A DNA stretch of 64,000 nt, from positions 4,960,001 through 5,024,000 of the forward strand of contig NC_053200.1 of assembly GCF_905163445.1 (NCBI RefSeq), read 5' to 3'. The notes under the pieces are model-generated. The model saw only the letters and a program-made list of their open reading frames with translations. It was not told the DNA's origin and searched no databases. Within the stretch, counting starts at the first letter, position 1. Each line of letters begins with the position of its first letter. The position numbers and the translations under genes are program-made. This DNA comes from Pararge aegeria (Eukaryota > Arthropoda > Insecta > Lepidoptera > Nymphalidae). Positions 1-10,642 of this stretch are shown one piece after another.

Positions 1-1163
1 CGACCAACTACGGTTTGCATTATGAAAATATATTCACTGAGATATTCATAGCTATGCATATATTCTGAGGAAGCAAACTGTAACTACTTGTGCTTGAAGT
101 TTTGAAGCTTGTTTATAATCAGTTTAGTTAATAGGTATCTGTGGATACTATTCCATCTTTATAAATGAACTGTGAAGTATTAAGTTTGAACCATAAAATG
201 GTCCAGATTATATTTAGGTTGATTCAATATCGTACACGAATTTATCTAGGTGCGTGTTAATTTGTCTTAACACCCGTTAGAAGGTGTTGCACCAATTTTA
301 AATTCATGTTTCCGGTCCCATACAAGTCATATATATATATAAGAGTATAAAAAATAGGAGTCTGAATAAACGTGTGGCAAGAGTCATTTTGTCTAACAAT
401 TATTCTATTTGGATAAAGTTGTTTCTACACAATCTGAGATGCATTATATATTTCTACACAATCTGAGATGCATTATATATTGATGTGAATGAATAAATAT
501 GATTTTGAAAGGAACTTTCTTTTTGTCAATTTATTTTATTTGTAAAAACGAATATTTTGAAATCGGCCGTGAAAATGATCGTTTGCCCGAACGTCATCAA
601 ATTGGAGGCTTTGGGATTCGGTTTTATTATAAGATTTTCAGTGTTCGTCTTCCGCCTAAACATTTATTACCGTAAATAAATATAAATACGGAAAGAAATG
701 AATTTTTTTTTTTAGAATCAGCCAAAAAATCTGTAGGTAAGTATATCTACTTTTATTAAAAACGCACCAAATTCTTCATCTTTTTGAAAGACAACCGTCT
801 TTATCCTGAGAAATTTTACTAGATCTGACACCGTAAAGTTACGCATGTGCTTCCTTTTATCGCAGTCGTAAGAGAGCTCATATATTTCGTGCCACAATCC
901 GAGAATCCTCTTAAAACATCCATATATTATACTTATACATAAAGACGAAGTTAGTTATAACAATAAAAAAAACTTTCCAACTTGTTTTGTGATGCCTTTT
1001 TCAATCTATTTCCAAAAAGAGGAAGTTATTTGAATTTGATATTTATTATTGTCTTAAAGGTTTTATTTTTAGTTTGCATTTTTTAAAATTATTGTATTGT
1101 AAAGTGATGTTGATAACTACACACGTTTGCTTTAAACACCAGCTATAATGATACTTTGAAAAT
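1..1163. other. AT-rich DNA, no gene seen
   Basis: No supported reading frame and no recognised repeat apart from the short tandem duplication at 422-479. The stretch is AT-rich with scattered homopolymer runs. I see nothing else that can be named. Confidence 0.6.
422..479. repeat. 29-bp tandem duplication
   Basis: Two identical 29-bp units sit head to tail (422-450 and 451-479), each beginning TTTCTACACAATCTGAG and ending in TTATATA. The identity suggests a recent slippage or unequal-exchange event. Confidence 0.9.
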
Positions 1164-1320
1164 TAATAAATAAATATACTACGACAATACACACATCGCC
1201 ATCTAGTCCCAAAGTAAGCGTAGCTTGTGTTATGGGTACTAAGATAACTGATGAATAATTTTTATGAATAATATACAACAATACTTATAATATATATACA
1301 TAGACACCCAGAAACGTCTT
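1164..1320 (-). mobile_element. SINE family A, 3' part
   Basis: Matches the 3' half of the tRNA-derived SINE seen in full at 28771, 40028 and 45657. It carries the conserved tail with the reverse complement of CTTACTTTGGG (at 1208-1218) and ends in an (AAAT)n-like run at the left edge. The tRNA-like head with A and B boxes is missing, so the copy is truncated. Confidence 0.8.
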
Positions 1321-3204
1321 AACCATTATCACTATTTATTGTGTATGGGTCTGTGAATTATTACTATAAGAAATAAAGCAACTTAAGAGTCCAAGGATTG
1401 GAATTAGCTAGTGGGACTGATGTTTGTCTTTAGAGTAGAATAAAATAAAATAGAATAGAATATTTATCTGAAAAACATGTAATTTATTATATAATATAAT
1501 ATAATATGTATAATTCGAACAATAGGGGATTCTCTTTATCGCATTTGTACGAAATCCCTGTCACTTCCACTTTCTTTTCTACTTAATTTTCTTCCAATCC
1601 AATCGTTTCTCGCTAAACTAATAATCGACTTCGAATGCGGAATAAAACTACGGCATTAAGAGAAGAAATTTTATTTAAACCGTTAGTTTTCTCAGAATAA
1701 CAAGTAGCCACTCGGTATTCTGCAAAATAACCTATATTCCGAATAATCTCTATGCCAATTTTTATCCACATTTGTCCAGCAGTTTTGTGGTGATTGAGTA
1801 ACAAACATCCATCCAAACTTCTGCATTTATACTAGTAGTAAGATAGATTAATGTATTAGTTATATTTTAATGTGGAAAGCGTCAACACAACGCCTCTCAA
1901 AAAATTTAAATTGGTAGAACTATTCTGAATAATATAAACAAACAACGATATAGGAATCCATAGGTAATGCAAACAAATATTAATTTTTATATAGTTACAC
2001 AGACAAAAAGTTTTAACGAGAGTTTTGTCCGATGACATAACTAATTAGAACATCGTCGACAATGCTATTGTTGTATCAGACACGATGGCTCGTAACTTTT
2101 CCCATTACGTACCTACTATCGCTTGTGTATGTTATTGAATGCTTTGGAAGTACAAGTTACATTGAAACTGTCAAGAATAATTAACTTTCCAAACTAAATA
2201 TTAATCTGATAAAGAGTTGAGCAAAGGAACAAATCTGTGGAACTATTAGTCCTAATTTTGTGTTTAACAGCTTATTTTTTGAGAAATGCAAATATAATAT
2301 AACATCAAGGTAATATCTAGAGTTACCCCAGACCAGACTAAAAATTAACACCTAAATGTTTAGACAGTATTTGTTTTTAATGATTTTACATTAAGAGCTT
2401 TTTCGACGGGTATTTTATTTGGTCTTTGAATTTATGATAGGCTTATATATTTTCTGATTTGATGCTTGGCTTAAAACTGGTTTGCTGGTTTGGCAATCAT
2501 CCAATGCAGGATAATAGAATCTGGGAGCCGATTGTCGAAGAACGCCATAATACTGTCTGTCGAATTCTTATTTTAAGAAGGTTTACTGAGGGTTCTGAAT
2601 GTTCTTCATTCTGTGTTTATATACTAGCAGTCTTATTAATAAACGTCGTGTAGCTGGAGATTATTAATGCAATTAGTTCTCCCTTTCCGTCGTACAGCCG
2701 CAACGTTTGTATTAATAAACGTTGTAATACGGTAAAGGGTACTTACAAGATATGGATTTAAAAAGCTTTCAATATCCCTATATTTATAAATAAACGACAT
2801 TCGAGCTATCGACTTTTTAATTTAATTACTTTGTTGGATGGCATCTCATATATATTGACAGCTACGTATTTACAAATACCGGCTTTAGCTATCTAAATTA
2901 TGTAAAGAGTAATCGGACTCCAGATAATTAGAAGCCATTGTATAACTGCCATCGCTATTAATCATATTGCATTTATATGAATATGCATGTAAGTTGGTAT
3001 GTGTTGTCGTAAATACTTTTCAACATGTCTAAGCTATGACACGAATTCTTTGTCCATAAAACGCTAGTAAGGGATGTACATATTAATAGCCGTTTATCGA
3101 TACACGTGATAATTGAGCAACTATTTAGTTTGTTGAGTATAATTCTATGTTGTTTATGAGTCTTTAACAATTAACTTTTAGTGTGTGTCTGAATATTTTA
3201 TTTT
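1321..3204. other. AT-rich DNA, no gene seen
   Basis: The short frames here (up to about 65 codons) have no recognisable domain and lie in low-complexity sequence. Two short similar stretches containing TATTAATAAACG occur near 2635 and 2710. No repeat family recognised. Confidence 0.5.
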
Positions 3205-3375
3205 TGACTCGTTGTCGCGTTTTTCGTCCGCGTGTCTTACAGATCTACGGTCCGCGTGTCTACGGTTTTTTACAGATTCCGCGGGAACCGTTTGTTTTTC
3301 TGGGATAAAAAGTAGCCTTTGTTACTCTCCGTCCTTTCAAGTAACTCTTTGCCTAACAGCATCGAGGCAGAATAA
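3205..3375 (-). mobile_element. Helitron-like fragment
   Basis: Reads on the + strand as the reverse complement of a lepidopteran non-autonomous Helitron. It has the 'TCGTCCGCG' segment near the 3' end, then the conserved block with GGGAACCGTTTG, GATAAAAAGTAGCC and CTCCGTCCTTTCA. Neither terminus is intact. The 69-codon frame here is a by-product. Confidence 0.65.
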
Positions 3376-3867
3376 AAAAGAATCGATAACATAATAGGTA
3401 CAACTCTAACTCTAATATAAGATTTATGACCATCCCAAAAACCCATCAACATACTTGCATAATCTAGTAAAAAATTATCTTAATATAGGATAATGTTAAT
3501 TTGACAAATCGATTTATTTCATGCGAATAAACCTACTCGATTATAGGATAGCTGGGAGAACCGGACTGAGTTTGCTTACTGGCTTACGTAAATATGTATG
3601 AAATTCTCATCTGGTATGATAGACTTAGATATAGTATGACATACTAACAGCTTTTGCCTTGTTAAACCTGAATCGTAGCTTTTATTTTTTATATGATATA
3701 TCGCTTGTACAGTATCCATACTTACCAACGGCCTGCAATTCCACAACTACTTACTCATATTAGAAATTGTTTGCTTTTTTGCCCTCTCTTCATTCACTAA
3801 CTATAAAGCCAATCAAATTGATTTTTAGCATACAGTTAGTTAGAAGGCAATTGCAAGATTATATCAC
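3376..3867. other. AT-rich DNA, no gene seen
   Basis: No reading frame or repeat family recognised. Confidence 0.4.
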
Positions 3868-3995
3868 CTGTAGGGCTAGCACGGGCAGAAGATAAAAATT
3901 ATATCCCCCGATTATATCCCCTGACAAGCGATATAATTAACGTGCCCCCCTGCTAAAGCACGGGAACGGGGGATTGGAGAAGTTTACCCCCGTTT
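3868..3995. mobile_element. MITE-like repeat with C-rich motifs
   Basis: GGGCTAGCACGGGCA near the left side and GCTAAAGCACGGGAACGGGGG near the right side, with repeated 'TATATCCCC' in between, resemble a lepidopteran MITE family. I did not find a clean target-site duplication, so limits are approximate and the superfamily is unassigned. Confidence 0.4.
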
Positions 3996-4109
3996 ATTAT
4001 TACACATATAAATTATTTGGATATTATTTCGAATTTTAGGCCAGTGCTCTGAGAGTTGATAAAGCTGTGGGAGAAGATACATTTTTATTTTTCACCGGCG
4101 AGATAATTG

Positions 4110-4204
4110 TCTCCTGACCATGTTAGCCGCAGGATAACCAACGTTTACCACGGGATTTGTAAAAACCGTAATAAACGCGGACGAAGTAGGCAGGCAACAG
4201 CTAG
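4110..4204 (+). mobile_element. Helitron-like 3' end
   Basis: Contains AATAAACGCGGACGAAGTAGG followed by CAGGCAACAGCTAG, the usual 3' terminus (CTAG) of this Helitron group. The base after CTAG is C rather than the expected T, and the 5' part is absent, so this is an old truncated copy. Confidence 0.6.
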
Positions 4205-4234
4205 CAATGTTATATTGTTTACGAATGTATGCCT

Positions 4235-4500
4235 TTAGTTTGTTTGCCTAGTTGTTAGGACTTCGACTTCCCTCTCGTGGGAACAGAGTTCAATCATTGG
4301 ATAGAAGCAGGCGTGAGTAATATGCGGAAATCCATGATATATTATGAAAATTAAGCTTACTTTGCTATACTTAGTCGCGAAAAGCAGGAGAATCTGTATG
4401 GTGTAATTTATAATTTCTTCAATCCTTATACTCCACACCAAACAGATATTCGGCAATGTACCCTCTACGCACGTTTCGCTCCAAAACCGGAGCATCCTCA
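4235..4500 (-). mobile_element. Repeat family F copy
   Basis: A dispersed repeat of uncertain class, also seen at 13617, 39549 and 55545. Shared blocks include CTCCACACCAAACAGAT, AAAATTAAGCTTA and ATATATTATG. The 86-codon minus-strand frame here lies wholly in the repeat and shows no known domain. A related copy at 39549 begins with a Helitron-like CTAGCTG end, so F may be a Helitron-derived family. Confidence 0.6.
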
Positions 4501-4562
4501 GGATATGTTAATTTTACAATGAATAATTGTTAAGTCAAGTTTCAGTCAAGACTTAACTTTTA

Positions 4563-4660
4563 TCCAATAATCCGCACTTGGTGTATGGTGGTGGACTACG
4601 GCCTAAACCCGTCTCATTCCGAGAGGAGACCAATACTTTACGGCGACATATAAAAATGTC
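4563..4660 (+). mobile_element. SINE family B, 3' fragment
   Basis: Carries the family B central block (TGGTGGACTACGGCCTAAACC, then GAGAGGAGACC). Only this 3' part remains, with no tRNA-like head. Confidence 0.7.
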
Positions 4661-4697
4661 AGACATATTATGACTTGGACCGATGTCATCAAATTAT

Positions 4698-5065
4698 TAG
4701 CTGGGAACCTCGGTATATAGAACTCCCTAGAAAAGGCCTATGTTGGTTGTCATGATGATGATGTATTTACATACTTACTATTTTCCGTATGAGCACTTTA
4801 TTTACCCGGGTTTTAAATTATGCAATGTCCATGCTATCTCCAGGATGCAAGCTATATCGATGCAAAATTTTCTAAAGATGGGTTTTGCTCTTAAGCCCTT
4901 TTATACTAACACTTTTTAACCATCCTGAAACTTTACCCCAGTGCATTTTAGGGATACAAACTATCCTATGTCTTTATCATATCTTTGTACCAAATTTTAC
5001 CAAGCTCCCTACAAAAAGCCTATGTCCATTGGTTATCATGACGATTTTGATGATATATTTTCACC
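4698..5065 (+). repeat. Mosaic of LINE-tail and Helitron-like fragments
   Basis: Two direct, diverged copies of a LINE 3' tail motif (AGAAAAGGCCTATG at about 4730 and ACAAAAAGCCTATG at about 5010), each followed by a GAT-rich tail. Between them are internal Helitron-type blocks (ATCTCCAGGATGCAAGCTAT near 4838, then a diverged second block). The 61-codon frame at 4885 is part of this mosaic. Confidence 0.45.
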
Positions 5066-5122
5066 TATAATATATACTCATATAAAAACTATTTAACGAT
5101 TGAGAACGTTGTACTAGTGCTA

Positions 5123-5640
5123 GAAGAAGAAGAAGAAACACTTTATTGCACGCATAACATACATATAGGAAAAGAAATACGTGGACCCCCGGTAGTCCGG
5201 CCCCTGTCTAATCCGGCGCCCCCTGTAATCCGTTAAACTGTTAAACAAAAAAAAAATGATGAATATTTGCATGCTTCTTAAACTACATAATTGATTCATA
5301 GTTTTTGATTATTATTTGACATACATAATGAAGTATAATTAGTGTTTCAGAGTACATATATGTACATATGTATATATAAAATGTATGTATAAAGAATCTG
5401 TAATTTGTCGGATTACAAGGTACTCTTTTGTAAAAAAATCCGGACTATAGGGGGTCTTAGGCAGTACTCTATAATCCGACGAATTCGATAGTTCGACACT
5501 GCCCTGCAAAATGTTTGTCGGACTACCAGGGGTCCACTACATTAATGAAACAATGTAGACATGCTAAGGCGGCCTTATTGCTGCAAGCAGTCTCTTACAG
5601 GCAACCTTAGAGCAAGAGAACGGGATAGCGCCAAGAGTGT
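5123..5640 (-). mobile_element. LINE family D 3' end, interrupted
   Basis: The right part (5540-5640) has GGCGGCCTTATTGCTGCAAG and CTCTTACAGGCAACC. The left part (5123-5177) has the (GAA)n tail and CTTTATTGCACGC. On the minus strand this is a 3' UTR with GCAATAAAG and a (TTC)n tail, as in the fuller copy at 21502. A DNA transposon at 5180-5537 splits it. Confidence 0.8.
5180..5537. mobile_element. pogo/Tigger-like non-autonomous DNA transposon
   Basis: Terminal inverted repeats: GTGGACCCCCGGTAGTCCG at 5181 and its near-perfect reverse complement CGGACTACCAGGGGTCCAC ending at 5537. Sub-terminal repeats with 'TAATCCG' and 'CGGATTA' recur inside. A TA lies on both sides (5178-5179 and 5538-5539), the target duplication expected of Tc1/mariner-superfamily elements. 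About 358 bp long with no transposase frame, so it depends on an outside enzyme. Assignment to the pogo/Tigger branch rests on the repeated TAATCCG-type motif. Confidence 0.75.
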
Positions 5641-6008
5641 TGTAATATATATATATAAATACCAAAATGAACAGATAATATATAAGTATTAAATATACAT
5701 AATATATAAAAGTAGATTTTAATACAGAATAGTGGTAGTGTGATAGTGTCTTCTTCGTACTCCCTTCCCAAATTACCATGCCCTTGTATTGTAAAGGAGA
5801 ATGATATACAAGTAGGCTAAATTCTAAATGAAAAGCGCATGAAACTGCGATACTCGGATAGAAATGCTATATAACCGTACCTAAAACCCTCGTAAATGGT
5901 AATATCGGGCCCTACACTCGACGGCTAGCTGTAACCCATGTCCAATAGTCGATTATGATCGCAATCGCTCACGGCGCTCGACTGTATTTAAAGTATGAAA
6001 TTGATTAA
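5641..6008. other. AT-rich DNA, no gene seen
   Basis: Holds an (AT)n run near 5645 and a moderately GC-rich stretch at 5900-5990 with no recognised function. Confidence 0.4.
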
Positions 6009-6404
6009 GTGCCGCCACGGACTAGCCTCGGGCGCCAATTGAACTTTCTACACTATTTGCTGTTCGGCTGATCAAATTGAACAAATCAGCATGATATACA
6101 TTATATTATATTTGCAGATATATAAAAACACCTTGTTAAATAAATTTTCAAAATGCTTTATTTCAAAGAGCATTTCTTGTATAAAAAAGCGAAGACCGAT
6201 TCATCGACCCCGTTTCCAGAAATGTACGGAATCGTATTTCGTAATTCGCATTTTCAGGCTATGAAAAGCTGCAACAATATCCTTGGGATGCGAAGGTTAA
6301 TTTCGGCAAGGTTATATATAGGAAATTATGAATTTATTTGCTTTACGAAATTCCTGTAAACTATTCGTAAGTTGGAAATAAATAAATAAAAATAAATAAA
6401 TATA

Positions 6405-6470
6405 TAACATACAGGTGGGAAATCGGGTGGTCTCGAAACCAGAAGTCCGCGGTTCGAGTTTTAGTCTATA
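6405..6470 (+). mobile_element. tRNA-like SINE head
   Basis: GGTGGTCTCGAAACCAG followed by CGCGGTTCGAGTTTT resembles an internal RNA polymerase III promoter (B box GGTTCGAG). No matching acceptor stem is present, so this is a SINE remnant and not a tRNA gene. Confidence 0.4.
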
Positions 6471-6948
6471 TTCGGTATTTGTTTTTGATTTACCAAAAAA
6501 CTAAAATATATCACCGCAAGAGAAAACAAAAATACCGATTACACCAAAAACCTAGAAACCTATGTACCTAAACTGGGTTCTCTGATAGACACGTTAAATC
6601 AATGTTTAAACTTATATATTCTGTGGAATTTAAGAACACATCTGTTTAGCGATTTGAACACGAACTAAGTAGTTCGGAAACTAAAAATGTCAATTGTGAG
6701 AATAGAATTGTAGAATTGCAAATATACGCTGCTATAAGTAATAATTTATTACAAGTGCCGCCAGCCAGCCCCGGGCGCCAATTTAACTTTATACACTACG
6801 TATTTGTTGTTCGATTGAAACGTACGACATTACAATGTTGAACAACTTAACATGATAGACGTCGATTAGAAACAGGCTTTACAACTGTACCGAATTTTAG
6901 AGCGTAGCCGTTTGAACTCTTAACTAGGTTTTATATGTTTTATAATGA

Positions 6949-7381
6949 ACTAGCTGTTGCTCTGCGTTTGATTATGATTTTTTTGATTTGGCGTTCAATT
7001 TAGTTGTAGTTCTACAAAAATTTAAAGTTTTCAGTATCGCTAAGCCTTAAATGAGGGCTTTGCTGCCGCCCGCTGAGGACTTCTGTCCTCTATCTCCAAC
7101 CACATTCAGATCTACACAAAGTATGGGCAAAATTAAACACATTATAACCTCCATAGTACGAAAATAATTATTTAAATCGGTTTTAATTTGTCGGAGTTGT
7201 AAGTAAAATCGTCAAACACTTTATTCCCCTCTCCCAAAAGAACCGAGCTTAATGTCGGGACAAAAAGTATTCTATATTACTTCTAACACTTTCACGAATA
7301 TGTGTACAAAGTTTCATGCGGATCGGTTTGGTAGTTTTAGTAACAAACAAACTTACATTGACCTTTATAATATTAGTAGGC
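6949..7381 (-). mobile_element. Non-autonomous Helitron, full length
   Basis: On the + strand it begins A|CTAGCTGTTGC and ends TTATAATATTAGTAGG, the reverse complement of a Helitron with the 5' type CCTACTAATATTATAA and 3' CTAG. It has no coding capacity. It is nearly identical (about ten differences over 370 bp by eye) to the inverted copy at 7985-8358. It interrupts one copy of the local repeat family. Confidence 0.75.
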
Positions 7382-7754
7382 ATAGGGATAGGGATGTAAA
7401 CTCAAACTAGGCGTATTTTTTTTAGACATTCTATACAGAGCTGCTTTCTGTGATGAACAAATAGAATAACTAAACATGATAGACATCGATTATAAACTAA
7501 TTTTACAACTGTACCGAATTTTAGAGCACAGCCGCTTAGAACTTTAAACACAAACTAAGTTTCCGTTTTTGTAGACAATCGAGACGCAAACAAGACTGTG
7601 CGAACAGCATGCTGTATCTGTCTACTTGACACGACGGAGTGATTATTATAAACTGTCTTTTATAAAACTATCGAATTTAACAGCAGATCCACTCAGTTGT
7701 TTATATTTCAACTAAACCTGTTCACAATTCATTTCAAGATGTTTGCGTCGCCGG

Positions 7755-7984
7755 AGTCTAATTATTAGACTGAAGTGTATCGAAAATGCACCTCTATTTA
7801 TATCAAAATAACCACCAACACAATTTCATGAACAATGGCAGTGAATAAAATATAATTTATAATAATTTCTTGAAAACTATTAAAACTATTTACCCACAGT
7901 GGATACTTAATCGTGTATACGTATTACGGAAATGTTTTCCGTGGGGTGCATTTTCGATACACTTCAGTCTAATAATAAGACTGA
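7755..7984. mobile_element. Foldback MITE-like element
   Basis: Inverted repeats of about 37 bp at 7755-7793 and 7946-7984, one mismatch, containing GAAGTGTATCGAAAATGCAC. Each outer end is itself a small palindrome (AGTCTAATTATTAGACT on the left). The right arm abuts the Helitron copy at 7985. No target duplication found. Confidence 0.55.
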
Positions 7985-8387
7985 GGTCAATGTAAGTTTG
8001 TTTGTTACTAAAAGTACCAAACCGATCCTCATGAAACTTTGTACACATATTCTTGAAAGTGTTAGAAGTAATATAGGATACTTTTTATCCCGACATTAAG
8101 CTCGGTTCTTTTGGGAGAGGGGAATAAAGTGTTTGACGATTTTACTTACAACTCCGACAAATTAAAACCGATTTAAATAACTATTTTCGTACTATAGAGG
8201 TTATAATATGTGTTTAATTTTGCCCATATTTTGTGTAGATCTGAATGTGGTTGGAGATAGAGGACAGAACTCCTCAGCGGGCGGCAGCAAAGCCCTCATT
8301 TAAGGCTTAGCGATACTGGAAACTTTAAATTTTTGTAGAACTACAACTAAATTGAACGTTTTCCGTAATACGTATACACGATTAAGT
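7905..8387. repeat. 28-bp perfect inverted repeat pair
   Basis: The 28 bases at 7905-7932 (ACTTAATCGTGTATACG...) reappear exactly, reverse-complemented, at 8360-8387. The pair encloses the right arm of the foldback element and the Helitron copy at 7985-8358. This may be the boundary of a composite insertion or the scar of an inverted duplication. Confidence 0.8.
7985..8358 (+). mobile_element. Helitron copy, 3'-truncated, inverted partner
   Basis: Near-identical reverse complement of 6992-7363. It starts at GGTCAATGTAAG and breaks off after AAATTGAACG, so the 3' CTAG end is missing. Together with 6949-7381 it forms an inverted pair with a spacer of about 620 bp. Confidence 0.8.
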
Positions 8388-8770
8388 CCAATTGTAAACA
8401 TTCTTTTGTAAAAATGTTTTGATTTGGCATCACAGATTGCCGATACGAACGATTTATAAGATATAGGAATGAACCCTGTGTGTTGAAATATTAAAGGTTT
8501 TTTTATAGTGACAGCTATAAAGCAAAATTATGACTGATAATATGTAAGCCTTTTTAATGTATGGAATTTGTTACGTGCCACCACAGACAAGCCGCGGGCG
8601 CTTATTTAACTGCCTATACTATTTGCTGTTCGACTAAATAGCGGCATTACGACATTAGAACAAATTGAACAACTTAACGTACTAGACGTCGATTATATAT
8701 AAACCGGTCTTATAATTGTATTAAAATTAAGAACAAATTCGTTCTGTCGTTTGGACACAAACGTCGAAAG

Positions 8771-9777
8771 TGTTTGTTACAATAAAGAATTAAAAAGTTT
8801 ATGATCACAGCTATAAATAATAAAGTTAAACATAAACAACGCAAGTAGGTTTTGAATTTAAAATGACGCGTTGTAGATTATTTTTAATTATAACAAATTT
8901 TAAACACTAATTGGCATGCATAAAAATACGCTTGGAAATAAATAAACGAAATAAATTGCATAGATACCAGTTAATGTTAAAATCTCCACTAACATACAAT
9001 AATTAATTTCAATTTGTTTAAAATTAACAGTTTGCCATTGAATTAAGTATGTCCATATCGATGAAACTTATTATACTTACGTACGTAATTAATAGTTTCA
9101 TGTACTAACGTACTATTAGTTCTACGTTACGTACTCGTACTACTAAGTCTTCTGTAAGTATACTTCACTTATAGTAACTTGATAAGCGTTTCCGTGTCCA
9201 CATATTTTGGTGGTATCGATTCAATGAATTGCGGTCGTTTCATGCAGCAGGAAAAAAATCGAATAATGTGTAATGAACTTCAATTTCTTGAATTCTCTAT
9301 CTTATAGCTATTGTAGGTAACATTTATTAAATTATGTTGATGGGCGATGAAAAAAATTACTGTGTATTGTAAAAAGGTTCTTAGGGTCTTAAGATTTATT
9401 CATTATATATTTCCTCTTATTTTGTTTATGTACAAGTCTTCTAGGAAAGTAAACGTTTCTAAAAATAAATCTTTGCAATGTGAACTTTGTAGGTATCCAA
9501 ATAAGAATAGGTTTTTGTATTTATTTGTATACTTAATTAAGTTCCAATATGCCAGTTACAATTTATAATTTGACGGCATCATTTCATTCCATCATACGGA
9601 AATAATTACTTTAATAATATTATCATTCAATTAAGTATTATAATGATATTCTTATTTGTAATTTTTTGCAGCGTTGTATAATTTAATCAGCCCATCAACA
9701 TTGATTGTTGATATTAATCTTGTAACGGTGCTTGGCGAGATTTGATCGAGATATTATACAAAATTCGTTAATATCTT
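8771..9777. other. AT-rich DNA, no gene seen
   Basis: Contains short CTTACGTACGTAATTAAT-type palindromic runs around 9075-9130 but no recognised gene or repeat. The 73-codon frame at 9347 is lysine- and leucine-rich as expected from AT-rich DNA. Confidence 0.45.
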
Positions 9778-10515
9778 GTGCCGTTCCCGTTATCTGTACT
9801 TCGGACAGCTCTAGAGGCCGCTCGCTTGATCAGCAGCACTCTATTAAAATCACACTTGATTAGATCTCGGCGCGGTTTAATTGAACACTCCAGTGGCGGT
9901 ATGCGCGCCTGGTACTTCGTACTTGCCGGCCGCCGTCGCTTCGAGCACTCTTTACAACGTTTAAACTTTTTTTGCTCCTACATCCAGCCCGATTCTTCTT
10001 TGATTCCTTTTGTCTCTTTTGTTGAAGTTTTCATATCCTTCTGTTTTCCGGGTGGATTAATTTTAATTTCGATTCAAAGACTTTCCTCCCTTGTCCCTGT
10101 TACTTTTTGCTTTTTGTTTGTTTGCACGGCTTTTGTGTTGTTTATTAAGTTTGTCGACATTGAAATGTTTTGTTTGTGGGAGGTATACGAGCGCGATAGA
10201 TGGAATATTTATCCGAGGGGTCGCGGGATCAGTGCGCCGCCCACTGGCAATTTGCCGTATGCCCGCGGCGCGCCGCATTCAATACTCGACTCCAAGACGC
10301 GTTCTCCAACTAAACGCTATGCTAATGTAATGGGGCTCCATTTAATCACAGCCCACGGCAACTTCAAATTTTCAATGAGACGTTTCTGGCAGCGACATTA
10401 TTATATTGTACTTTCTGTTATGGTAATAGTTGAATCGGGAATAGTTTCACGTGGTTATTTATACACTGTCGAACTTTCGTATAACTTGTTAGGTTCTTAC
10501 TTACACTTTTATTGA
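9778..10515 (+). promoter_or_regulatory. GC-richer block with a long open frame of unknown status
   Basis: A 245-codon frame opens at a GTG here, the longest in the window. Its translation shows no domain I recognise and mixes hydrophobic stretches (near residues 78-125) with basic patches. There is no ATG near the 5' end, and both strands stay open around 10063-10330, as happens in GC-richer DNA. Motifs include GCCGCGGCGCGCC-like sequence near 10265 and ATGCTAAT (a POU/octamer-like site) at 10319-10326. I favour a regulatory or non-coding conserved block over a protein. Residue-level conservation in related species would be needed to call it coding. Confidence 0.3.
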
Positions 10516-10642
10516 TTTATCATCATCGCCCTTTGCTTTTTTGGCAGACACAGGGCACATGTCTCTTTTCTCAAAAGGAGTTTGAGCGAGCTTCAAAGAT
10601 CATTACCAAATATTATCACTTCGAGGCACAACGGTGGACAAG

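Larger units (their letters stand above)
6009..8770 (+). repeat. Local repeat family, four or five copies
   Basis: A unit of roughly 190 bp recurs in the same orientation. Heads start GTGCCGCCAC or a variant at 6009, 6754 and 8573. The heads carry CGGGCGCC or CGGGCGCT and the stretch TTTGCTGTTCG. Tails carry a GATAGACGTCGAT-like block at about 6580, 6860, 7480 and 8680, then CAACTGTACCGAATTTTAGAG in two copies. A piece with 'GCTATAA' precedes or follows several copies. Copy 1 is split by unrelated sequence and copy 2 by a Helitron at 6949-7381. I do not recognise the family. Confidence 0.6.

Noticed and set aside
4235..4495. 86-codon minus-strand frame
   Set aside because: Lies entirely within dispersed repeat family F, copies of which elsewhere in the window are broken.
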